The notes under the pieces were generated by a model. It ran no database searches, had not been told where the DNA came from, and worked only from the letters and a program-made list of their open reading frames with translations. Position numbers and translations under genes: made by a program. Below, in pieces: positions 24,853 through 30,595 of a stretch of DNA of 30,595 bases; the first letter of the stretch is position 1; each line of letters starts with the position of its first letter. The DNA lies in the NCBI GenBank assembly GCA_964460185.1, contig CAYWTM010000031.1, positions 1 through 30,595 on the forward strand, in the 5' to 3' direction. Origin of the DNA: JAVJPJ01 sp040217295. GTDB taxonomy: Bacteria > Pseudomonadota > Alphaproteobacteria > Rhodobacterales > Rhodobacteraceae.

Positions 24853-27183
24853 CTAGTCGGCTGTCAGAAGCGGAGGCTTCTTGGATCCGATACGCGGGTT
24901 GCCCGGCTCTTCGATACGCAGGTCGATCTTGCCGTCCTTGACCCCGACCTTGACGTTGCCGCCTTTTGCGAGCTTGCCGAACAACAGTTCTTCGGCCAGC
25001 TGTTTCTTGATGTGCTCCTGGATCACGCGACCCAGCGGGCGGGCGCCCATCCGGTCGTCGTAGCCCTTTTCGGCCAGCCATTCGGCGGCCGGGCGCGTCA
25101 GTTCGATGGTCACGTTGCGATCCATCAGCTGCGCTTCGAGTTGCAGAACGAACTTTTCCACCACCTGCAGAATGACCTCTTTCGGGAGCGCCCCGAAGCT
25201 GATCACCGCATCCAGACGGTTGCGGAATTCCGGCGTGAACGTCCGTTCGATCGCGGCGGTATCCTCACCCTCGCGACGGTCGCGGCCAAACCCGATCGCG
25301 GCCTTCGCCTGTTCCGCGGCACCCGCGTTCGAGGTCATGATCAGAACCACGTTGCGGAAATCCACGGACCGGCCGTTGTGGTCGGTCAGCGTGCCGTGAT
25401 CCATGACCTGCAGCAAGATGTTGAACACATCCGGGTGAGCCTTTTCGATCTCGTCGAGCAACAGCACGCAATGCGGATGCTGATCCACGCCATCGGTCAG
25501 AAGACCGCCCTGATCGAACCCGACATAGCCCGGAGGTGCCCCGATCAGGCGCGAAACAGCGTGTTTTTCCATGTATTCCGACATGTCGAACCGCAACAGT
25601 TCCACGCCAAGCGTATCGGCCAGCTGTTTGGCGACCTCGGTCTTGCCGACGCCGGTGGGCCCTGCGAACAGGTAGTTGCCGATGGGCTTTTCGGGTTCCC
25701 GAAGACCCGCGCGCGCCAGCTTGATCGCCGAGCTCAGCGCCTCGATGGCCGAATCCTGCCCGAAGACCACGCGTTTGAGCGACACTTCCAGATCCTTCAG
25801 GACCTCGGCATCGTCTTTCGACACGTTCTTGGGTGGGATGCGGGCAATCTTGGCCACGACAGCTTCGATTTCCTTGGCGCCGATGGTCTTGCGACGCTTG
25901 GATTCGGCGACCAGATGCTGCGCAGCACCCGCTTCGTCGATGACGTCGATGGCCTTGTCCGGCAGCTTGCGGTCGTTGATGTAGCGGGCGCTCAATTCGA
26001 CCGCGGTCTTGATGGCGTCAGCGGTGTATTTGACCGAATGGTGTTCTTCGAAATACGGCTTCAGACCCTTCAGGATCTTCACCGCGTCTTCGACGGACGG
26101 CTCATTCACATCGATTTTCTGGAACCGGCGCGACAGGGCGCGGTCCTTTTCGAAATGCTGGCGGAATTCCTTGTAGGTGGTGGATCCCATGCAGCGCAGC
26201 TTGCCGCCCTGAAGTGCGGGCTTGAGCAGGTTGGAGGCATCCATCGCCCCGCCCGAAGTCGCACCGGCGCCGATCACCGTGTGGATCTCGTCGATGAACA
26301 GAATCGCGTCGGGATGATCCTCAAGCTCTTTCACCACTGCCTTCAGCCGTTCTTCGAAATCGCCGCGGTAGCGCGTGCCGGCCAGCAGCGCGCCCATGTC
26401 GAGGGAATAGATCGTGGCGCCCTTCAATACTTCGGGCGTGTCGCCTTCGACGATCTTCTTGGCCAGACCTTCGGCAATGGCCGTCTTGCCCACGCCGGGA
26501 TCGCCCACCAGAAGCGGGTTGTTCTTGCGGCGGCGGCACAGGACCTGGATGCAACGTTCAACCTCATGCGCGCGCCCGATCAGCGGGTCGACATCGCCCT
26601 TGCGCGATTTGGCGTTCAGGTCCACGCAATACTTGGCCAGCGCGGATTCCTTCTGGTCGGCCTCGCCCCCTTGCTGGGCGGCTTGCACCTCTTCTTCCAT
26701 GTCGGTTGCGCCGGACACCGGTCGCTGTTCGCCGTAGGACGGATCCTTGGCCACGCCATGCGCGATGAAATTCACCGCATCGTAACGGGTCATGTCCTGT
26801 TCTTGCAGGAAATAGGCGGCGTTCGATTCCCGTTCGGCGAAGATCGCGACCAGAACATTGGCCCCGGTCACTTCGGTGCGACCGGAGGATTGCACATGGA
26901 TCGCGGCGCGCTGGATCACGCGCTGGAAGGCGGCCGTGGGCACGGCCTCGGAGCCTTCGACATCGGTTTCCAGCGTCGACAGATCGTCATCGATGAAAGA
27001 CACCAGCGTTTCACGCAGGGCTTCGATGTCGACGCTGCAGGCCAACATGACCTTTTGTGCTTCGGGTTCGTCTATCAACGCGAGCAGCAGATGCTCGAGG
27101 GTTGCGAGTTCGTGGCGGCGCGCATTTGCGTTGGCCAGCGCCGCGTGAATGGCCTGCTCTAGTGTCGTGGAAAAAGATGGCAC
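24853..27183 (-). CDS. clpA: ATP-dependent Clp protease ATP-binding subunit ClpA
   Basis: AAA+ unfoldase of 776 residues that feeds substrates to ClpP. The N domain (about 1-145) opens with 'LEQAIHAALANANARRHELATLEHLLLAL', typical of ClpA. The first ATPase has Walker A GDPGVGKTA near 226-234 and Walker B FIDEIHT near 292. The second has GPTGVGKTE near 505-513 and LDEIEKAHPDVFN near 573, and the C-terminal part has the D2 small domain 'MGARPLGRVIQEHIKKQLAEELLFG'. There is no ClpB middle coil, so it is ClpA rather than ClpB. It starts at GTG 27183 with AGGAG 8 bases upstream. No clpS adaptor lies next to it. A strong terminator follows. Confidence 0.97.
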   Translation of the reverse strand: MPSFSTTLEQAIHAALANANARRHELATLEHLLLALIDEPEAQKVMLACSVDIEALRETLVSFIDDDLSTLETDVEGSEAVPTAAFQRVIQRAAIHVQSSGRTEVTGANVLVAIFAERESNAAYFLQEQDMTRYDAVNFIAHGVAKDPSYGEQRPVSGATDMEEEVQAAQQGGEADQKESALAKYCVDLNAKSRKGDVDPLIGRAHEVERCIQVLCRRRKNNPLLVGDPGVGKTAIAEGLAKKIVEGDTPEVLKGATIYSLDMGALLAGTRYRGDFEERLKAVVKELEDHPDAILFIDEIHTVIGAGATSGGAMDASNLLKPALQGGKLRCMGSTTYKEFRQHFEKDRALSRRFQKIDVNEPSVEDAVKILKGLKPYFEEHHSVKYTADAIKTAVELSARYINDRKLPDKAIDVIDEAGAAQHLVAESKRRKTIGAKEIEAVVAKIARIPPKNVSKDDAEVLKDLEVSLKRVVFGQDSAIEALSSAIKLARAGLREPEKPIGNYLFAGPTGVGKTEVAKQLADTLGVELLRFDMSEYMEKHAVSRLIGAPPGYVGFDQGGLLTDGVDQHPHCVLLLDEIEKAHPDVFNILLQVMDHGTLTDHNGRSVDFRNVVLIMTSNAGAAEQAKAAIGFGRDRREGEDTAAIERTFTPEFRNRLDAVISFGALPKEVILQVVEKFVLQLEAQLMDRNVTIELTRPAAEWLAEKGYDDRMGARPLGRVIQEHIKKQLAEELLFGKLAKGGNVKVGVKDGKIDLRIEEPGNPRIGSKKPPLLTAD

Positions 27184-27256
27184 GTGCGTGCTCCTTCCTC
27201 TTGCATCGGGTCAGGCTGCGCCCGTCGCCGACTGTGGCCTCATAGTCTTAAGCTTT

Positions 27257-27287
27257 GGTTTTTGTGACGCAGTTTCAAGCAAAAACC
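27257..27287. promoter_or_regulatory. Inverted repeat upstream of clpA
   Basis: GGTTTTTG (27257-27264) and CAAAAACC (27280-27287) form a perfect 8-base repeat with a 15-base centre, about 75-105 bases before the clpA GTG. A TTGAAA on the minus strand lies within the centre (27278-27273), but no convincing -10 hexamer follows and no heat-shock (sigma32) match is clear. It may be a regulator site. Confidence 0.35.
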
Positions 27288-27342
27288 GCTCAAGGTCTCG
27301 TGTTCTTCTTGCCAGCGGGCCTCTATCCCTTGGTGTTGAAGG

Positions 27343-27374
27343 GTCTGCCCAAATATTAGGCAGACAGGTTTTTT
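27343..27374 (+). terminator. Terminator-like hairpin and T run on the plus strand
   Basis: GTCTGCC (27343-27349) pairs with GGCAGAC (27359-27365), loop of 9, then AGG and TTTTTT (27369-27374). The T run is on the plus strand, yet both neighbours (clpA, gloB) are minus-strand genes. On the minus strand the hairpin lies just past the gloB stop without a U run. Confidence 0.5.
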
Positions 27375-27377
27375 GGG

Positions 27378-28160
27378 TCAGAACTGATCCTTGAGGGATC
27401 GGATCTTGGCGAAAACATCGACCGGGGCTGCGCCGGCCATTCCCAGATGCGCCGCTATCGCGGCCTCGGATGCCCGAAGGAACGGGTTGGTGGCCAATTC
27501 CTCGGCCAGCGTGGAGGGCACGGTCGGCAGCCCCCTCGCGCGTGCCGCGTCGATCGCGTCTGCCCGAGATCTAAGCGCTGAATTCTCCGGTTCAATAGTG
27601 ACCGCGAACCGGGCGTTGCTTGCGGTGTATTCATGCCCGGAACACACAAGCGTCTCGGGCGGCAGGGCGGCCAGTTTCTGCAAGCTGTCCCACATCTGCG
27701 CGGGCGTGCCTTCGAACAGGCGCCCGCATCCCAGCGCCATCAGGCTGTCGGCCGTGAACACCGCGCCGGCCTGCGGAAAATGAAACGCGATGTGGCCAAC
27801 GGTGTGCCCCGATACATCCAGCACGGATCCCGTCAATCCGCCGATCCGAACCTCATCACCCTCTGCCAACGCATGATCGAGCGCGGGCAGGCGGTGCGCA
27901 TCGGCGGCCGCACCCCAGACCCTGGCCCCGGTCGCCGCGCGCAAGGCATCGACGCCGTCGACGTGATCCCAGTGATGGTGCGTGATCAAGATGTCCGTCA
28001 GCGTCCAGCCCCGCGCCGCAAGTTCGGCCTGGATCGGGGCCGGGTCGGGTACATCCACCACCGCTGTCGCGCCGGTTGCCGGGTCATGCACCACGAACGC
28101 GTAGTTGTCCTTGAGGCAAGGCACTGTCACGATTTCTGCGGCGATGTCTGTCTGGGGCAT
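27378..28160 (-). CDS. gloB: Hydroxyacylglutathione hydrolase (glyoxalase II)
   Basis: Metallo-beta-lactamase-fold enzyme of 260 residues that hydrolyses S-lactoylglutathione, the second step of methylglyoxal detoxification. The metal-binding motif THHHWDH is at 60-66. Further ligands are in 'SGHTVGHIAFH' (~116-126), FTADSLMALGCGRLFEG (~134-150) and SGHEYT (~168-173). The C-terminal substrate domain has 'PTVPSTLAEELATNPFLRA', the glutathione-binding end typical of GloB. The ATG is at 28160. It diverges from the methyltransferase gene with 78 bases between their starts. Confidence 0.95.
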   Translation of the reverse strand: MPQTDIAAEIVTVPCLKDNYAFVVHDPATGATAVVDVPDPAPIQAELAARGWTLTDILITHHHWDHVDGVDALRAATGARVWGAAADAHRLPALDHALAEGDEVRIGGLTGSVLDVSGHTVGHIAFHFPQAGAVFTADSLMALGCGRLFEGTPAQMWDSLQKLAALPPETLVCSGHEYTASNARFAVTIEPENSALRSRADAIDAARARGLPTVPSTLAEELATNPFLRASEAAIAAHLGMAGAAPVDVFAKIRSLKDQF

Positions 28161-28238
28161 GGAATTTCCGTCTGGGTTGGGTCAAGGTCGTGGCCGCAAG
28201 GGCTCGTTTCATCCTTTCGCACCATGGGACCTAGCGCA

Positions 28239-28997
28239 ATGCATCTCGACGTCACCGATCTGCGCCAGTTTTATTATCGCACGCGCCTTGGGCGCATCGC
28301 GCAAAAGGCTGTGCGCGACCGGATGCTGGCGCTTTGGCCCGAGGCCAAGGGGCAGACGGTCGTCGGCTTCGGCTTTGCGGTGCCGCTGTTGCGTCCCTAC
28401 CTGAAAGATGCGCGCCGGGTGATCGGGCTGATGCCGGCCGAACAGGGCGTGATGCCCTGGCCTGCGGGGCTGGAAAACGTGTCGGTGCTGTGCCGCGAAG
28501 GCCTTTGGCCGCTGCAGACCGGCATCGCCGACAAGGTGGTGTGCCTGCATGGGCTGGAAACATCCGAACACCCCACCGCTGTGCTGGAGGAATGCGCCCG
28601 CGTCCTTGGGCCGGGCGGCAAGGCGCTGTTCGTGGTGCCCAATCGTTCGGGCCTGTGGTCGCGGCGCGACGTGACGCCCTTCGGATTTGGCCGCCCGTAT
28701 TCGCTCAGCCAGCTCGAAACGCAAATGAAACGGCATGATTTCATGCCCGAACGCCATGCGGCAGCCTTGTTTGCTCCTCCATCGCACCGGCGATTTTGGC
28801 TGCAGTCGGCCGAGCTGATGGAAAAGATGGGCGCAAGGTTGAGCAGTTACTACGCCGGGGGCGTTATATTGCTGGAAGTGTCGAAGCGCGTCTATGCGCC
28901 CACGCGGCCCGGTCTTGCCGAACGGGTGAGAAAGCCTTTGCAAGTGTTGGAAGGCGCACCCGCTCCCGCTGGCGCAAACGGGCGCACCAGGCCTTGA
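28239..28997 (+). CDS. Class I SAM-dependent methyltransferase, substrate unknown
   Basis: Protein of 252 residues. A methyltransferase-11-like fold is seen in VVGFGFAVPLL (~37-47; motif I is unusually poor in the GxGxG pattern), DKVVCLHGLETSEHP (~91-105) and 'LEECARVLGPGGKALFVVPNRSG' (~110-132), which is the classical post-motif region. C-terminal residues ~225-252 are basic and Pro/Ala rich. ATG 28239 opens at MHLDVTDLRQFYY; ATG 28224 would add five residues. The frame is open for a long way upstream, but that is the antisense of gloB. The divergent gloB neighbour offers only weak context. I do not know the substrate. Confidence 0.82.
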   Translation: MHLDVTDLRQFYYRTRLGRIAQKAVRDRMLALWPEAKGQTVVGFGFAVPLLRPYLKDARRVIGLMPAEQGVMPWPAGLENVSVLCREGLWPLQTGIADKVVCLHGLETSEHPTAVLEECARVLGPGGKALFVVPNRSGLWSRRDVTPFGFGRPYSLSQLETQMKRHDFMPERHAAALFAPPSHRRFWLQSAELMEKMGARLSSYYAGGVILLEVSKRVYAPTRPGLAERVRKPLQVLEGAPAPAGANGRTRP

Positions 28998-29160
28998 CGG
29001 CCGGGTTCCGTCGGCAAATCCGGTGGCAAGAACGCCTTGCCATGCTGGCCCGAATGATGGTTTCATGCGCTTGGCAAAAGGTCGGGCCGCTGCGCCGGAT
29101 CGCGATTCCCAAGGCTGTGAAACCGGGCCCGAACGGCGAGAATCGAACACCTGCGGTGGG

Positions 29161-29196
29161 CAAAGCGTCGCAATTCGAAAGCTTCAAAGCGTCGCA
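29161..29196. repeat. Two-copy direct repeat before the atp operon
   Basis: CAAAGCGTCGCA occurs exactly at 29161-29172 and 29185-29196, separated by 12 bases (ATTCGAAAGCTT) holding TTCGAA and AAGCTT palindromes. The 24-base period is slightly over two helical turns, suitable for paired protein binding on one DNA face. Confidence 0.6.
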
Positions 29197-29266
29197 GAAA
29201 CGCGCCTGTTTGGTAAATATCTGAAAAAGTTGACTTTTCCACCCAGAAGGGCGTTGGCTATCGCGG

Positions 29267-29295
29267 TTGCAGCATCCATGACCCTCTGCTACATC
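29267..29295 (+). promoter_or_regulatory. Candidate atp operon promoter
   Basis: TTGCAG (29267-29272), a 17-base spacer and TACATC (29290-29295). The predicted leader is about 95 bases to the atpH GTG. An alternative TTGACT at 29230-29235 lacks a good -10. Confidence 0.35.
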
Positions 29296-29351
29296 GACCA
29301 CGATTTATGGACAAACGGCTGCCATACGGCACCGAGACGCGATTTGCCTGG

Positions 29352-29377
29352 AGGCACCACGGTGCCTGACCGGGTCA
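29352..29377. promoter_or_regulatory. Two abutting palindromes in the atpH leader
   Basis: AGGCACC-AC-GGTGCCT (29352-29367) is immediately followed by TGACC-G-GGTCA (29367-29377), sharing one base. They lie 20 bases before the GTG start, so they would be in the mRNA leader. A DNA operator or short leader hairpins are possible. Confidence 0.4.
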
Positions 29378-29396
29378 CGCATATGAAAGGGTGGAC

Positions 29397-29957
29397 GTGA
29401 GCGAACCTGCTTCAATCTCGACCGGCATTGCCGCGCGCTACGCGACCGCGTTGTTCGATCTGGCCAATGAGACGGGCACGCTGGCCTCTCTCGAGGCTGA
29501 TGTCGACGCCGTCGAAGCCGCACTGGCCGAAAGCGATGACTTGCGCGACTTGATCACGTCGCCGATCTATGGCCGCGACGCCGGCGAAGCCGCGATCGGC
29601 AAGGTTGCCGATGCGATGGGTCTGAATGCGATCACCGGCAACACCCTGCGCCTGATGGCCCAGAAACGCCGCCTGTTCGTCGTGCCCGCCGTGCTGCGCG
29701 AATTGCGTGCACGCATCGCCGAGCATAAGGGCGAAGTCACGGCCGAGGTGGTTTCTGCCAAGGCGTTGACCAAGACCCAGGCAGATAAACTCGCGGCTGC
29801 GCTCAAGGCGTCCGTGGGCAAAGATGTGAAATTGAATGCGACCGTCGATGCAAGCCTTATCGGCGGTCTTGTCGTCAAAGTGGGCTCGACGATGATCGAC
29901 AGTTCGATCAAGGCCAAGCTGAATGCACTCCAGAATACGATGAAAGAGGTCGGATAA
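29397..29957 (+). CDS. atpH: ATP synthase F1 subunit delta
   Basis: Peripheral-stalk subunit (delta/OSCP) linking F1 to Fo, 186 residues. The N-terminal helical domain 'IAARYATALFDLANE' (~9-23) and C-terminal signature 'VDASLIGGLVVKVGSTMIDSSIKAKLNAL' match the family. GTG 29397 is preferred over GTG 29391 because AAAGGG is well spaced for it and would touch the earlier codon. Alphaproteobacterial operons commonly run atpHAGDC separately from the Fo genes, as seen here. It ends 1 base before the atpA start. Confidence 0.96.
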   Translation: MSEPASISTGIAARYATALFDLANETGTLASLEADVDAVEAALAESDDLRDLITSPIYGRDAGEAAIGKVADAMGLNAITGNTLRLMAQKRRLFVVPAVLRELRARIAEHKGEVTAEVVSAKALTKTQADKLAAALKASVGKDVKLNATVDASLIGGLVVKVGSTMIDSSIKAKLNALQNTMKEVG

Positions 29958-29958
29958 A

Positions 29959-30595
29959 ATGGCGATCCAAGCAGCAGAAATTTCTGCGATCCTGAAGGAC
30001 CAGATCAAGAATTTCGGCCAGGATGCCGAAGTGGCCGAGGTGGGCCGCGTGCTTTCCGTCGGTGACGGTATCGCGCGCGTCTACGGGCTGGACAACGTCC
30101 AGGCCGGCGAGATGGTGGAATTCCCCGGTGGCATCCGCGGGATGGCGCTGAACCTCGAGTCCGACAACGTCGGTATCGTGATCTTCGGCTCCGACCGGGA
30201 CATCAAGGAAGGCGACACCGTCAAGCGTACCAACGCGATCGTGGACGTGCCCGTCGGTGACGCGCTTCTGGGTCGCGTTGTGGATGGCCTTGGCAACCCG
30301 ATCGACGGCAAGGGCCCGATTGAAACGTCCGAGCGCTCCATCGCCGACGTGAAAGCACCGGGCATCATCCCGCGTAAATCGGTGCATGAACCGATGGCGA
30401 CCGGCCTGAAAGCCATCGACGCCATGATCCCGATCGGCCGTGGCCAGCGCGAACTGATCATCGGCGACCGTCAGACCGGCAAGACCGCCGTCGCGCTCGA
30501 CACCATCCTGAACCAGAAATCCTACAACGATGCCGCCGGCGACGACGAGAGCAAGAAGCTCTACTGCGTCTATGTCGCCATCGGTCAGAAGCGCT
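29959..30595 (+). CDS. atpA: ATP synthase F1 subunit alpha, N-terminal part (cut by window edge)
   Basis: Non-catalytic nucleotide-binding subunit of F1; 212 residues of about 510 are present. The beta-barrel start 'AAEISAILKDQIKNFG' is followed by 'VGDGIARVYGLDNVQAGEMVEF', 'GRVVDGLGNPIDGKGPI' and the Walker A GDRQTGKTA at about 169-177. ATG 29959 is 2 bases past the atpH stop with GAGGT upstream. The reading frame continues beyond the right edge. Confidence 0.98.
   Translation, partial: MAIQAAEISAILKDQIKNFGQDAEVAEVGRVLSVGDGIARVYGLDNVQAGEMVEFPGGIRGMALNLESDNVGIVIFGSDRDIKEGDTVKRTNAIVDVPVGDALLGRVVDGLGNPIDGKGPIETSERSIADVKAPGIIPRKSVHEPMATGLKAIDAMIPIGRGQRELIIGDRQTGKTAVALDTILNQKSYNDAAGDDESKKLYCVYVAIGQKR

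Larger units (their letters stand above)
28998..29396 (+). other. 400-base non-coding region upstream of the atp operon
   Basis: No gene-like frame with family features is seen. It contains two GANTC sites (29104-29108, 29140-29144), a direct repeat of CAAAGCGTCGCA at 24-base period (29161-29196), an A/T-richer stretch (~29205-29240), a promoter candidate (29267-29295) and two adjacent palindromes (29352-29377). It is likely the regulatory region of atpH, with the 3' end of the methyltransferase transcript at its left. No strong terminator for the methyltransferase gene is obvious. Confidence 0.6.

Noticed and set aside
25012..27162. Plus-strand frame of over 700 codons opposite clpA
   Set aside because: It is an exact shadow of clpA with His/Gln/Arg-rich composition typical of antisense frames.
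741..29144. GANTC sites in leaders (741-745, 7851-7855, 29104-29108, 29140-29144) as GcrA targets
   Set aside because: GANTC occurs often by chance, and none matches the stricter YGAKTCG pattern I associate with GcrA-dependent promoters.
29130..29160. tRNA-like 'GAATCGAACACC' stretch before the atp operon
   Set aside because: It resembles a reverse-strand T-loop, but the flanks do not pair into a T-stem, and no cloverleaf, anticodon arm or acceptor stem can be drawn.

Overview
The window is a gene-dense, GC-rich stretch of ordinary-looking chromosome from an alphaproteobacterium, most likely Rhodobacteraceae (the Roseobacter/Rhodobacter group). This rests on gcrA (an alphaproteobacterial cell-cycle regulator), phosphatidylcholine synthase, a DUF484-xerC pair, an atpH-atpA start that lacks the Fo genes in front, DUF2125 and AsmA envelope proteins, and short Shine-Dalgarno-led genes with frequent GTG starts. 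I see no insertion sequence, prophage, CRISPR array, rRNA or convincing tRNA. Both ends cut through genes: rimO on the left and atpA on the right.

Layout. 1-3.4 kb: rimO (partial, -) diverges from an AsmA protein and a lytic transglycosylase lipoprotein, closed by a bidirectional terminator. 3.4-7.9 kb: a minus-strand block with gcrA, argF, argD, a PaaI-like thioesterase and metF. A metR-like LysR gene diverges from metF across a short region with two inverted repeats. 8.8-13.5 kb: a DsbA/GST-kappa isomerase, an inositol monophosphatase, pcs, then xerC, a DUF484 gene and a small transaldolase. 13.5-18.8 kb: priA, then hisC, tyrA and an extensin-like envelope protein with overlapping stop/start codons. 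18.8-24.7 kb: DUF2125 (-), a ChaC-type gamma-glutamylcyclotransferase (+), an ExbB/MotA-like channel and a MotB/OmpA-like partner with an enormous coiled coil (+), and a secreted M23-like protein (-). 24.8-30.6 kb: clpA, gloB, a methyltransferase, a 400-base leader region, and the start of the F1 ATP synthase operon.

How it fits together. Several blocks serve biosynthesis: arginine (argF, argD), methionine/folate (metF, metR-like), and histidine and tyrosine (hisC, tyrA). A second theme is the envelope: AsmA, lytic transglycosylase, Pcs, extensin-like protein, DUF2125, the stator-like pair and the M23-like protein. The least conventional item is the stator-like pair at 20554-23778. It has the channel and ion-binding hallmarks of MotAB/ExbBD/TolQR, but its peptidoglycan-binding domain hangs on about 470 residues of Ala/Glu-rich coil. 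If straight, that would far exceed a normal periplasm. The neighbouring M23-like protein has Glu where the third zinc-binding His is expected. Other points of interest are non-coding: a bulged inverted repeat before argD, a C-rich hairpin block between argD and argF, operator-like repeats between metF and metR, 24-base-period direct repeats and palindromes before atpH, and a terminator-like hairpin facing a strand with no gene.
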